Shown in pieces: positions 33,058 to 44,127 of a stretch of 64,000 nucleotides of DNA. The position numbers and the translations under genes are program-made. Source of the stretch: Sternotherus odoratus. Taxonomy: Eukaryota; Chordata; Testudines; Kinosternidae. The stretch spans positions 36,557,626 to 36,621,625 of the forward strand of contig JAVMKO010000004.1 in the NCBI GenBank assembly GCA_032164245.1, written 5' to 3'. The notes under the pieces are model-generated. The model was not told the DNA's origin. It searched no databases and saw nothing but the letters and a program-made list of their open reading frames with translations. Each line of letters begins with the position of its first letter. Positions within the stretch are counted from its first letter, which is position 1.

Positions 33058-34369
33058 AGTATTTCTCTAAATTAGTTCTCTAATTAGTTCTAATATGATT
33101 TAATTCTTCTAGTATTCCTCCAGTTACCCAATGGTTCCTTTTGGGACATTGATAGCCATATAGTTTCTCTTCCCCTAATTAGAAGGAATTTTTTCGTATT
33201 TCATAAATTTTAAAAACTGTTCTTAGGTTAAGATTATGTATATTAACATGAAGTTAACATGTAGGGCAAAGTTATATAAAAACATTTTTAAAAAGACATA
33301 TATTGAACCTACTTAGAACCTGAGACTTATTTGGAAAAGTACAAATCGATAACACTACAAGAATCAAGTATTTGTGGAAATCAGAAAACCACATGAGAAT
33401 CTATCCATCTGTGGGTCATTGTGCTTAGTGAATGGGAAATATTCATGAATCCTCGTAGTGCCCATGTTAGCAAGTTATCCAAATCACATGGAGAAGCACA
33501 CTGGACAAAAAGGGTCAGTTTTCAAAATAAGGTTATTTTCAAGGGGATGGTACTCACACATACTCTGATGAACTGTTGGAATGTGAAAGATATAAGGAAA
33601 AATATTTGACAGTAAATAATCATGTATGATGTATAGAAGAATCCTGAAAATCACTAATGGCTAAATCCCAGCAAGGAAGGAATCATTTATAAATGAATAT
33701 TTCTTTGCAAATGATCTTGTCACCACCAATGAAAGAGGCCATATTAAGTGAAAATATGAAATCTTGAGCCCCTTTTGTACCATCAGATTCATATAATATC
33801 TTCATAACTAGCTATATAGATAAACAATGGGGAGTTCTCTTTTGACAGCCTTCAAATTTCAATACATTCCTGACCATTCTTAATAGCTCCATTTATTATT
33901 ATTAATTAGGGTGCTTGTTGATGTACAGTCCACAAAGGAAGAAGGTCTATTCCTCAAAGAACTGGGTATCAAAAGTGGACAAACAAAGCAGTTCATATAT
34001 AGAATATCATGGCTGACAAGTTCACAATCCAGTCATTAAGGGATGATAATTTTAAAGGGGAGGTATAATAGTTCACAGGACTGCATTTATTTAAGGAAAA
34101 AATGAATAAAGAGTATGATCTTCTAGGACAGAAGTAGAAGCCTGCCCTAGGGACAGGAGTAGCACACAGGAAGATACACAGATTAAACTGGGGACTGACT
34201 TATTACCCTGCACCTTATGCTGTTATTTAGACATGTATGATATCAGTATAAAGAGGGTGACAAACTGTACTATTCGTATATGGTAGAGCCAAGAACACCT
34301 TTTAATGTAAATGAATAAACAACATACAGGGCCAGGGTAAATCAGGGACAAAGGGAAAGCGCAAATCCT
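33058..34369. other. No gene seen; AT-rich
   Basis: No recognised repeat, RNA gene or exon. Confidence 0.5.
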
Positions 34370-34700
34370 GTATGGTGCATGAATGGGAATTCAGCAAGAT
34401 TAAGACAGAGAAATAAGCAGAAGGGTAGTTATGTACAGCCTTGAACATGAGGTTGAAGAGATTCAACTTCATGTGGAAGGTTCATAGGGGCCAGTGAGAG
34501 AAGCAGATTTAAAAACAGGGAGTGGCATGGTCTGAGTACTGGGAAAAGAAGTTCATTTAGTAGCAGCATTTGGGATGGACAGTAGAAGCAATAAATTAGA
34601 GGTCAGAGAAGATGACATTTTAATAGCTGAAGTGGGAAAAGATCAAGACATGCACAAGTGTTATAAGTGACTCTCTCAAGAGCAAGGAGCAAAACTTGTC
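34370..34700 (-). repeat. L2-like LINE-associated repeat fragment (orientation uncertain)
   Basis: 'Tgtacagccttgaacatgag', 'cagtgagagaagcag' and 'gggagtggcatggtctgag' resemble an old amniote LINE 3' region related to the one at 157-520. Only diverged sequence remains and I am unsure of the strand. Confidence 0.45.
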
Positions 34701-35123
34701 AATGTGTTTTTCAAGGGATTATATTGCTTGTTTAGTAGCAAATGCAAAATAATGTCAATTATAATCCCTCCTTACACACTCATAATTCATGGGGGCAAAG
34801 AGGCTGAGTCACTTTTTGTGCTGGAAGAGTCCCTTACTCAACCCTGATCAGCAATGGATTTTTTTATTTTTTTTTTAAAGAAGCTTGCAAAACACTTATC
34901 TACATGACAGGAATGTTGGGAAGTGTGAAAATATTAATTATACTGACACATAAGGCCTCGTGGTATTTATAGAAAAAAATATGCCTTCATTTATCAGTGC
35001 TCATAAAGAATTTTCAGCAGTTCAGATGGAATGCCCTATTGTAGTACAAAATTCCCTGCTATTATTCTGAACAGGATACAATGTCTGAGAGGAAAACATA
35101 CACTACAAATCCATTTTGAAGAG
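34701..35123. other. No gene or classified repeat seen
   Basis: Unique-looking AT-rich sequence before the second copy of the dispersed duplication. Confidence 0.45.
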
Positions 35124-35203
35124 TGCACATACAAAAAGAAACAGGAAATCTACAGGCCATGAAGTATCAACAAACAATGAAAATCACTTCCCTCCGAGCT
35201 TAT
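35124..35203 (+). repeat. Dispersed duplication, copy 2
   Basis: Matches 32963-33057 with two substitutions in the shared part and the 15-base internal deletion described there. Confidence 0.9.
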
Positions 35204-37254
35204 TTTTTCTTAGTGTATAGGTATTGAGTACAAGCATGATTACACTGATTTATCTGATAAAATAATCTATCAGTCTTTCACATGCAACTGTTTCATTATT
35301 GTGCCTTAAACTTGTCAAGAGAAAGCCTAATACATTACAATGGGCACATTCTTTGTTGACAGTGACGTAAAGGTTTAGCTACATAGGTCTTGCTCTCAAT
35401 AATCCTGGTATTGTTGTTGTTAGACACAGGTCCAAGAGACAGCTAAAGTTCTCTCTGTCAGCAGAATACTTGGCACTGCCATATTGATTTTTAGGCCTCA
35501 TTGTGAAAGACTTAAAATTCCACAGTCTTTATCAAACAAACTGCTAGGAGGTATTTTTATTGTTTTATTTTTCAAAACTATTTCTAAAGAGATAGCCAGC
35601 TGGAATCTATTGGTGGACTCTGTGTATGTGTTGTGGGGGTAAGATGAGGGAGAGGACAAAGAGGAAGACTGGACAGAGCCGAAAGGGGCTTCAGTCTCCA
35701 TATGTATTTCACCAAGTATAATTGCTTTATTCTGGAATAACTTTTGTAAATGAGTGTAAAATTGCATGTGGGCCAGAGCAGGTCAGAGAAAGCAATTTTA
35801 TGGTTCTTGGTTTCATTGGCAATTGTAGAAAGTTAAAACCTTTTATGACTTCATCCTGAATTTGCTATCATAACAACTTATTTTTGAATTGCTGCCTTTG
35901 GAAAGGGTACCTTAGTAGGATGCATTTTCCTCACGGTTAGAGCCCTCACGAATCAACAACCCGACCTGCCACACATTTTAACCAAAACATCTGAGAATTT
36001 ACTTTGAAGAGCTTTGATATGCTTGGTTTGAGCTGGATTCCAAAAACCATTGTGAACCTGATCATTATTTTCCCACTAAAGAAAACCAACACGCTGAAAT
36101 TCTATTTGTCAGTTCGCCACTCAAATAGGTTTCTTGAGTGAGGGTTTCAGAAACTGCCAGCCAAGTAGCTAATATCCTTGTTTTTACAGAAAAGAAAATC
36201 CTGCCTGCTCCAATATATAGAGAAGCAGCCCCTAACTTGTTTTAAGTTAACTCTGCTTTCAGGTAGTTGGTGCTGTGTACATGATCTACATCTATCCAAT
36301 ATATATTAATATGTCTAAAGAAGAGCTGTGTGTTTATCTATAAACATTTCTCCCAAAATAAGCAGTCTCTCATTCTTTCTGCACTTATTCTAATTCTGTC
36401 AGTACACATGTAAATAAGAATCCACTTTAGATGAAAAGTGATATCTGATCAAGACTGATTTTAATGTCTGTGCACAGAATCAGTAGATATCTTATTTGTA
36501 GTTGCAGTGTGTGTTTTTAGAGCTTAAGGAACTCTTTTAATTGCACAACTCAGTGACTGTTCAGGAAACAAAAGAAGACTATTTAGACAAAAGAGGCTAC
36601 CACCATTATGCTTTGCATTGAGAAAAGAATACAAAGTGATTTGTCAACTTCTACTGACCTCTGCTCAGCAGTCTGACTTGGAGTTGTGTGACAATTAACT
36701 GAGCCATTTAAAATAAATATGCTAGAAGTTGAAGCAATATTGTCATGTTGTAAGATAATCACTGTGTAGTCCTGTTTGTATTGTATATGCATTGTTTTAC
36801 AGAAGAGGACCTACTTTCAGTTGTAAGCCTTCTGAAGTCATTTTTACACAAGTTTTTCTAGAAACTAAATTTCCCAATTAAAGTATAAATATTCTCTAGA
36901 TACATCTTATGCTACAAAAATTTCATAAAGCCATAATTAATACTGTTACTTTAATTATGCATCTGTGTAATTTGATATGCAACTGAAGATTGACTTAGAC
37001 TACAGAAGAACAAACTAGTAGCTACCCTGCAAGTGACATACAGTTGGATAGTCCTTTGATGTAATGCTGAAAGATGGCTTCTGCCTAGAGGAGATCTCTT
37101 CAAATGAAGCCCACAAAAGTTTGTTTTCAACTTTGTACAAGAATTTCACCCAAATAAATTAAAAACTGGATTTTCAAATAATTGAACCCTGAAAACCAGC
37201 TGCTGTTCATCCAAATAAGCAACCAAGAGTGAGTTCTATGGGTACACACATGCC
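35204..37254. other. No gene seen; AT-rich
   Basis: An 89-codon minus frame at 35498-35767 has no domain. Nothing else is recognised. Confidence 0.5.
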
Positions 37255-37820
37255 CCACAGCATACCAACATTTTTATGGTGACTTAGAACAATGCTTCCT
37301 CAGCTCTCATCCCCTAGTGCCCCTCCTCTACTTGCACTACATTGATGACATCATCATTATATGGACCTGTGGGAAGGAGGCCCTTGAGGAATTCCACCAG
37401 GATTTCAACAATTTCTATCCCACCATCAACCTCACCTTGGACCAGTCCACACAAGAGTTCCACTTCCTGAACACTACAGTGCAATTAAGTGATGGTCACA
37501 GAAACACCACCCTATACCAGAAACTTACTGACCGCTATACTTACCTACATGCCTCCAGTTTCCATCCAGGACACCTCACACGATCCATTGTCTATAGCCA
37601 AGTCCTAAGATAAAACCGCATTTGCTCCAATCTCTCTGACAGAGACAGATGCCTACAAGACATTTATCAAGCATTCTTAAAACTACAATACCCACGTGAG
37701 GAAGTAAGTAAATTGATTGACAGAGCAAGACGGGTACCCAGAAGTCACCTACTACAAGTCAGGTCCAACAAAGAAAGTGACTCTCTTCATGTGCCAGTAT
37801 ATCTATGCCTGTATCTGTGA
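37255..37820 (+). pseudogene. Penelope-like element (PLE) reverse-transcriptase relic
   Basis: One plus-strand frame runs from about 37255 to the stop at 37818-37820 and is broken only by a TAA at 37611-37613. In order: 'FYGDLEQCF', the catalytic 'YIDDIIIIW' (the YxDD box, residues 8-16 after 37317), 'LTLDQSTQEFHFLNT', 'TDRYTYLHASSFHP' and, past the stop, 'LQYPREEVSKLIDRARRVPR'. This set and order is that of Poseidon/Neptune-type PLE reverse transcriptases, from the palm into the thumb. The frame then passes directly into the 3' non-coding tail. The C-terminal GIY-YIG endonuclease that these elements use for integration is absent, apparently by internal deletion. The fingers domain is also missing. 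The copy cannot be active. Confidence 0.88.
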
Positions 37821-37875
37821 TTTTCACTTCATGCATCTGAAGAAACTGGATTTTCACCAATGAAAGCTTATGCCC
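37821..37875 (+). mobile_element. PLE 3' tail, first part, with hammerhead-like core
   Basis: Directly follows the reverse-transcriptase frame. It contains CTGAAGA at 37837-37843, a weak stem II, GAAA at 37862-37865 and the small AGC-TTAT-GC hairpin. The tail stops at TGCCC (37871-37875), where an LTR is inserted, and resumes at 38652. Confidence 0.8.
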
Positions 37876-38651
37876 TGTCATAAGTATAAAGTAGCCTAGA
37901 ATTACTTTTTACCTGTAAAGGGTTAACCTGAAGGTAACCTGAGAGGGGATGACGAACCAGAGATGCTAATCAACCTCAGAGACAAAGAGAGTTTTTAGAT
38001 TCGGTTTCTCTCCCTGTGTGTTCTATCCAGCTATGGGATGAACCACACCTATGTCTTTTACTCTACCTATCTATAATCTTCTAACAAGTCAAGTTCAGTA
38101 GTAAGTGAATTGTATGCTTAAACTGTATCACTTGATAATTGATCCACGGTGTTCCTTATACCGTTAAGCTTGAGCAGAGGAAGAATTCCTAGGGAGGGGG
38201 TCAGTGATGCGAGTGGGTTTTTTTCTATTAATTTCTGTACAAGGGATTTGTGCTTCTCTTTTTCTTTAATTAAAATCTTTCTTTTAAGACTCTGACTGCT
38301 TGTTTCCATTGGATAGATCCTGGTTTGGATCGGCAAGTCTCACAGAAAAAGTGAGAGGAGGGGTTTCTTTTGGTTTTGGTTTTGGTTTTTTCTCAAGCCT
38401 CTCCCAGGTAAAGGGAAGAGTTCTGGGGGGATTAAAGGAAGGGTTCCAATTTACCCAAACCCATTGTTTTGTGAGCTTAAATCGGGTGGCAGTGGTACCA
38501 AGTCCAGACACAGAAGAAGTTTGTGTTCTGGGGAAAAAGTTTTAACCTAACCTAGTAAAATAAGCCGGGGGGGGGGGGGTATTTCTTTTTTTTTCCATGC
38601 AGGTCCCCACATCTTTACCCTAGAGTTCAGAGTGGGGATGCAATCCTGACA
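37876..38651 (+). mobile_element. Solo LTR, family B, inserted into the PLE tail
   Basis: 776 bp, starting TGTCATAAG and ending CCTGACA (TG...CA with a TGTCA/TGACA inverted end). The 5-bp target TGCCC is repeated at 37871-37875 and 38652-38656, and the PLE tail reads on across the gap. It has an ATTAAA near 38268, a G run at 38567-38579, and ends in 'cctagagttcagagtgggga' plus ten bases. I recognise it as a common turtle ERV-type LTR. Internal viral genes are absent. Confidence 0.93.
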
Positions 38652-38702
38652 TGCCCAAATAAATCTGTTAGTCTATAAAGTGCCACCGGATTCCTCATTG
38701 CA
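38652..38702 (+). mobile_element. PLE 3' tail, second part
   Basis: After the repeated TGCCC the tail continues 'aaataaatctgttagtctat' and 'aaagtgccaccgg' to 'ttcctcattg', the same order as in the short PLE copies elsewhere in the window. Confidence 0.85.
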
Positions 38703-39393
38703 GGCGTGAGTGAGCATTCATCTCCCAAACCTTCCTTTCTCTTCTAGCAGAGCCTTGCTAGTAGGCTCCACTTATGCATCAGCAGTAGAGCAAAAACAAT
38801 ATAGCAGAGCATTGACCTCACCTGAGCACAGGGATTCACTCAAGCAGTTCTCAGTGCAAGATTGTAGCCAGTAGCAAGAGTGGGTTGAGAGGATCCCTGC
38901 CCAAGATACCCCTCAAAGATTCATAGCTATAAGGGTGCATCCATGCATTTCTCAATGCAGAATCAGAGCCTTAATGTGTCGGAATTCTAGTTGCAAATGG
39001 TTCAATCACTTTCCTGCATGTATTAATTAATTTCCTCTATGCCAATGCCGAAGGAGGGTTTTTAGGAACCTTGTCTCCCCTGCTGTGCCAATCAGGCCCA
39101 CATATAAAATATACCATGTGCATTTCATTTACTGCTCTATAATTTTCTGTCACCACTAAAGTCATTAACACAAAATAATTGTGTGTGTGGTCCCAGATGT
39201 GAAGGGTGTAGTCAAATCTCTGTCTGGTTCATTTAATTACCTCTGTGCCAGGGCTCTAAGGCGGGACTTGTGGAACTCTGTCCCCCTGCTGTGCTAATAA
39301 ATGGAGTCCCACAATACACACTAACTGGCAATGAAAAGCAGAAGACAAACTTTTTTTTGACAAATTTAGGCCTCAGACCAATCCACACCAGCA
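38703..39393. repeat. Diverged pair of direct repeats in gene-free sequence
   Basis: 39017-39100 and 39226-39320 share the order 'ttaatta..cctct.tgcca', 'ggaac' and 'ccctgctgtgc.aat' at roughly 70 per cent similarity by eye. They may be two copies of an old repeat. No gene is seen. Confidence 0.45.
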
Positions 39394-39786
39394 GTGCTTC
39401 AGATACACAGCCTGGAATTTCTGCTAGTCACAAATCACAACAACAGTAAATGGCCTGGTTTGCAGAGTAAATGGCCTGGTTTGACTGGACAAGTCAAGTT
39501 CGAGGTCTTGGTCCATATCTTCCAGGTGTTCAAGGGCCTGAGCCCAGATAGCAAGAAAAAAAAAAAACATCTAAAAGTTCTGGAACGGAGACCCTGGTTG
39601 ACAACTCTGCTTCTCTGGCACAACGGCACTTTTTACCACAAGGGTAAATCTCGCCTGTTCATGAAACAACTTTGCCAGGGGCTAGCCAGATACAATAGAA
39701 GGACTGCCACAGGAAGGAAGAACCTTCACAAACCTCGCTACATGCCGCTCCAAGTGCATTTCTTCAACTTGACTTCTCAAAGATAA
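39394..39786 (+). CDS. Unassigned 130-codon open frame (doubtful)
   Basis: Open from ATG 39394 to a stop at 39784-39786. The protein is basic and has no signal peptide or membrane segment. An in-frame doubling, SKWPGL twice, comes from a short tandem repeat at 39446-39484, and a run of five Lys comes from a poly(A) stretch at 39558-39569. No domain is recognised. The poly(A) run and internal repeat make a fragment of an old repeat more likely than a gene. Confidence 0.15.
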   Translation: MLQIHSLEFLLVTNHNNSKWPGLQSKWPGLTGQVKFEVLVHIFQVFKGLSPDSKKKKKHLKVLERRPWLTTLLLWHNGTFYHKGKSRLFMKQLCQGLARYNRRTATGRKNLHKPRYMPLQVHFFNLTSQR

Positions 39787-40578
39787 ATTGCAGAGCAATG
39801 TGTACATACAAAAAAAATATTTTTTTAAAAACCACTTCACTGCACACCCAATTCTCAATCACGGGAGACAATGAGAATGAAAATGAACCACATGGGACAG
39901 ATGCTAAGATATTAATGTGCACCTGGAGGGCAACCATATGCTACTGCGATGAGGACAGTATAAGATCACATAAAGAACAGAATAAACTAGCATGAGGCTT
40001 CTTTATACTATTCAGTCTCCTTTTTACACAGCCAGATTGGTGAACGTGGGTCAGTGAGACTCAGGTCAAAATGCAAACCACACATACTACCTGAATAAGG
40101 AAAAGAGAGCAGAAACTGCACTGGGGAAGGTCAGTCTGGGACACACACACACCCCACTTTCCTCTACACCCCTAAGGCCTGGATTGGATTTGTGGTGCCC
40201 TACCTAAACCACATGAGCTTGGGGAATTTAAAAAATAACAGCTCCTGTGGGGAGCCAGCCCAGGAGCACTAGAGGACTCCTCATAAGAAGCAGATGGAGC
40301 ACTTCCTATCATTAGTTTGTGACTTTTTCAGTTGAGCCTCAGTGCATTACATTTTGTTTATTGTTTGGCTGTTAGTTTAGATCTCCTCCCATCACAGGCA
40401 GCAGCTGGCTAGGGCTAGAAGGGACTCAGCCCCTCTCCCTCAATCTCTCTCACCCTAGTAATTTTCTGAGCCATCCCACTGTGCATATGAAATCCCAGCT
40501 CAGCAAGCGAAGCCCTGCCCAGGAAGAGGGTGAGGAGGTGCGTGCATCACAAAGGGGGAGGGGCGTCTGCACGCTAGA
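39787..40578. other. No gene seen; GC-richer towards the right
   Basis: A CA tract lies at 40140-40153. A minus-strand AATAAA at 40362-40357 lies about 220 bases downstream of the stop of the minus-strand frame that follows, which could make this its 3'-UTR. Confidence 0.35.
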
Positions 40579-41118
40579 TTAATCTGCAGCTGGAGCTAGA
40601 TTGCTCAGTCCCAGCAGAGGGCACTGACTCCTTAGCAGTGATTCCTGGGAAGTTTGAAAAGTGCCAGTGGTGGGAGGCTGTACTATGGGAGGAGGGGGGA
40701 CGGCCTCAGGAGCCATCTCAGGAGTGGGAGCAATGGTGCCCGGGGAGCCCTGGGTGAGTGGGAGAGACCTTTCCAAGTAGAGATCCTGGGAGGTTTCTAA
40801 GAGGAGTTGGTGCTGGCACAGAGCAGAGAAGTCCCCATGTTGGGAATAGGAATGAGGTTCTCTGGGAGAGTCCCAGGAGACAGGGGAGGAGGGATCCAGA
40901 AGCCCTGAGTCTGGTGGCACCAAAGTCAGGAATGGGGCAGGGCAGGCATCACAGGGGGAGGGCCCCACCTGAGCGCAGACACGTGTATTGAGTGTCACTG
41001 TGACAGGCTCCTCCAAATCTATGATTGGCAAAAGCCCATGGGCTTGAACAGGAGACACTGCTGAGGGTTGAGTGCTGGGCAAACTCAGCCCCCAAAAAAG
41101 AATATTTTCACCAGCCAT
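40579..41118 (-). CDS. Unassigned 179-codon open frame in a GC-rich island
   Basis: Longest frame in the window that I cannot assign to a known repeat. From the ATG at 41118 it encodes a Pro-, Ser- and Leu-rich, low-complexity protein with the run PPPPIVQPPTT near residue 145; it has no membrane segment, signal peptide or known domain. An in-frame TGA lies about 18 codons upstream. On the same strand an acceptor-like 'ttttttaaattttattacag' lies just 5' (exon would begin near 41306), and AATAAA lies about 220 bases 3' of the stop. A terminal exon, a processed gene copy, or chance openness from GC content are all possible. I see no homology that decides it. Confidence 0.25.
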   Translation of the reverse strand: MAGENILFWGLSLPSTQPSAVSPVQAHGLLPIIDLEEPVTVTLNTRVCAQVGPSPCDACPAPFLTLVPPDSGLLDPSSPVSWDSPREPHSYSQHGDFSALCQHQLLLETSQDLYLERSLPLTQGSPGTIAPTPEMAPEAVPPPPIVQPPTTGTFQTSQESLLRSQCPLLGLSNLAPAAD

Positions 41119-41454
41119 CTGTACCTCCCACCCCTTTTCCTCATAGCTTTTCCAGTGCCAGCCTCACTTTCTCTATCCCCTTGTTCCTCTCCAGACTCTG
41201 CTTCCCTTCCACTGCCCTTCTTTTCTCTCCCCACCTCCTCTTCCCTCTCCCTTCCTCCCATTAACTGATGCCTTCCTGTCTTTTGCCCCACACTGAAATC
41301 CAACCTCTGTAATAAAATTTAAAAAACCACCACCACACAAACTGCACGCACACAAAACCCAACACCTAAGAGTTAAAAATTGTAATGACATTTGCTAGCC
41401 ATCCTTTTGTTCTCTCTGGTTGCACGTGCGACGTACTTCTACTTCGTCTTTCTT
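41119..41454. other. Polypyrimidine stretch; no gene
   Basis: 41130-41270 is almost all C and T on the plus strand, which produces Glu/Arg/Gly-rich minus frames without meaning. Confidence 0.55.
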
Positions 41455-41590
41455 CTCTATTTAGATTATAAATTCTTTGAGGGAAGGACGGTCTCTTATT
41501 CCATGTTTCTACATTGCTTAGCACAATGGAGCCAAACTCTTGGTTTGGCTTTGTAGGCACCAGTGTAATGCAAATAATAAATAGTAACAT
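41455..41590 (+). repeat. L2/MIR-type 3' tail
   Basis: 'Ttgagggaaggacggtctct' and 'ctacattgcttagcacaatg' followed by an A-rich 'gcaaataataaatag' end form the tail shared by L2 and MIR-type elements. Confidence 0.75.
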
Positions 41591-42744
41591 CCACAGTTCT
41601 GAAACAGCAGAGGTAATAGAAACACCATTACTGCTACCTACTGCTCCATTTGGGCAAACTTGCCTAAAACTTCACTATTTCTATTACTGCATGTCACTAT
41701 TGAGAGGGTGCACTGGAGGGTTTTCAGGTTGGTTTTGTTTTTTGTTTTGTTTTTAATTCTTTCCCTTTTATCTCCAAACATTACAAGAGCAATAGGAAAA
41801 TATTTTGTTGTCATTTAAACTATTTTTGTGGCATATTGGATTAAATTCTGTTGTTTCCTTATTCAATAAGCCACATTACGCAAGTGGATACAAACTCTAA
41901 TACAATGATTCCAGCAATATTGTCTCACTAGAGAACAGGAGTCTGAGAGAAGGCTGAAGTGGGGCTCTTTGTACTACACTTCCACACACACACACACTTT
42001 AATCACTTGGAACACACAATAGCAGATTTGCACTGTAAACTACTGTTGATTTTATATGTATTTTTTTATTTTTTTATTTCTATAAATCAAAAGTGGCTAT
42101 CACAGGTTCTAGGCATCCACTGTAGACATTTGGTATTCACTAAATAAAGTCTAAAGACTGTTTTCCCCTCTAATTTGTTGTTCTTCCCCCCCCCCCCCCC
42201 CCCGCTTTATTGTTTTATGGCTTGGGGTAAACATTTTTATTGAGATTTCTCTCTTGTTTTATTATTCTGGATTTATAGGACATTTCTTTGAGTGTATTGC
42301 CTTCTTTACTTAATTTTTAAATTGTGTTTTATTACATTTTAAGTTAGAGGCCTTTGAACATCCATGGTTGATAACTAGGTCAATCCTTAGCAGTTGCAGC
42401 CTTTTGTAGTTTAGCTTTCATCTGGTGTGGTACTTATTCATAGACTTGGCACAAATTTTCTCTCAATGGGATTTTTAAAATTACCCCCTCTCTCTGACAA
42501 ACACTCTTACAACTGCTCAGATTTGCACATGAAAGCATGTTCATATGCCATTAATGTCTCAACCGAGTAGATTTCCCTAATGCTACTGTGTGCATATGTT
42601 CAGTAGCTTGGCTGGATCATATCTCTTAGGGAGAGGAGCAGCTCTGACTCAAACCAAATCAGCTTTAATGTGGAAATTGATGTGAAATAAATGTGGAAAC
42701 CAGAACAAAGGTAGATGGAGAGCGAGAGCGTTGTACGTTCCACT
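41591..42744. repeat. No gene; contains an 18-base C run
   Basis: The homopolymer at 42186-42203 is the longest C run seen. A T-rich stretch at 42060-42080 and short CA tract at 41984-41997 are also present. Nothing else is recognised. Confidence 0.5.
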
Positions 42745-42833
42745 GCTTGCATCCGACGAAGTGGGTATTATTAGCCCATGAAAGCTTATGTTTCAGTTAG
42801 TGTTTAAGGTGCCACAAGACTCTGTTATTCATG
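42745..42833 (+). mobile_element. PLE 3'-end copy, sense
   Basis: Reads CCGACGAAGTGGGTATTATT, then 'agcccatgaaagcttatg', in the same direction as the PLE at 37255. A three-base 'att' expansion has enlarged the stem II loop. The copy ends near 'gactctgttattc'. Confidence 0.8.
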
Positions 42834-43549
42834 TTGGTAAAGTAGACCAATAGACTCAGGTGGAGCATATTGCTTTTTTTAGCATCATCAGTTTCTGTTT
42901 TTCAGTTCTGGGCAATATGGGTAACCAACATTTCAGTAATTCAGTGGACATTAGAAGCAAGAGATCTCTAAGCAGCAAAGAGGCCACTAGGGGATGCAGA
43001 TTCATTTAATTAAATACGTAGAGAAATGAACCTCCACAGACAAGGCTAAGAGATTGTGACTGCTTGCAATTTTGTTCTGTATAATTTTTCTTCCATCCCC
43101 TTCTATGCAGTGCAGTTTTCCTACAGCTGATGCATAGGTATGCTGAGAGCCTTAGTTCCTCATACAAGTTATTTGAGTAGTAGCAGTTTCCACTCAAGGT
43201 AGATGGGGTAGCAGCCAGGTTCAAAGAAGAAGAGATAGGGAGTAAGTGATTCAGGAAACTTGATCTGATGAGGGGATAGCTAGGTAAATAAATTCAAGAT
43301 GTTGAGATCTAAAAATGGACTTATGTCCCCACTTCTATTTAATTTTACAGACCACACAGAGCTAGTACTGAAATGTACTTTAAGAGAAGATGCTACTGTT
43401 TTAATTAAAACTGAATTTGAGATAGATATTTTTCCATTGTGAGGGATCTTTTCTCTCTTTCTGGTGTATAGGAGATAGATTTATTTAAATCATAATTTTA
43501 ACTGTGTGGAGTTCAAAGCAAGAGAAATGAAAATGAAATCTTGTATTTG
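42834..43549. other. No gene or classified repeat seen
   Basis: Short frames only. Confidence 0.45.
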
Positions 43550-44127
43550 CATCCGGCCCCATGGACTTGTGCTTATCCAGCTTTTCTAAATAGCCCCAAC
43601 CATTTCTTTCTCCACAGAGGGCTGGTCACCTCCTCCCCATGCTGTGGTGCCCAGTGAAGTAGTCTGGGAGCTGACCTTGTTCATAAAGACAGAGGCAAAA
43701 AAAGCATTGAGTACATTTGCTTTTTCCACATCCTCTGTCACTAGGTTGCCTCCCTCATTCAGCAAGGGGCCCACACTTTCCTTGACTTTCTTCTTGTTGC
43801 TAACATACCTGAAGAAACCCTTCTTGTTACAATTAACATCCCTTTCTAGCTGCAACTCCAAGTATGATTTGGCCTTCCTGATTTCACTCCTGCATGCCTA
43901 AGCAATATTTTTATATTCCTCCCTGGTCATTTGTCCAATCTTCCACTTCTTGTAAGCTTCTTTTTTGTGTTTAATATCAGCAAGGATTTCCACTGTTAAG
44001 CCAAGCTGGTTGCCTGCCATATTTACTATTCTTTCTACACATCAGGCTTGTTCCTGCAACCTCAATAAGGATTCTTTAAAATTCAGCCAGCTCTCCTGGA
44101 CTCCTTTCCCCCTCATGTTATTCTCCC
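43550..44127 (-). pseudogene. CR1 ORF2 relic: endonuclease-RT linker
   Basis: The minus strand shows, from right to left on the map, 'ESWLNFKESLLRLQEQA' (44100-44050), 'ADIKHKKEAYKKWKIGQMTR' (43985-43925), 'ACRSEIRKAKSYLELQLERD' and 'KKGFFRYVSNKKKVKESVGP'. 'LLNEGGNLVTEDVEKANVLN' and 'AFFASVF' follow. This is the part of CR1 ORF2 between the endonuclease and the reverse transcriptase. A stop breaks it near 43900 and a frame change is needed near 44020. The right end at about 44127 abuts a truncated LTR. Confidence 0.9.
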
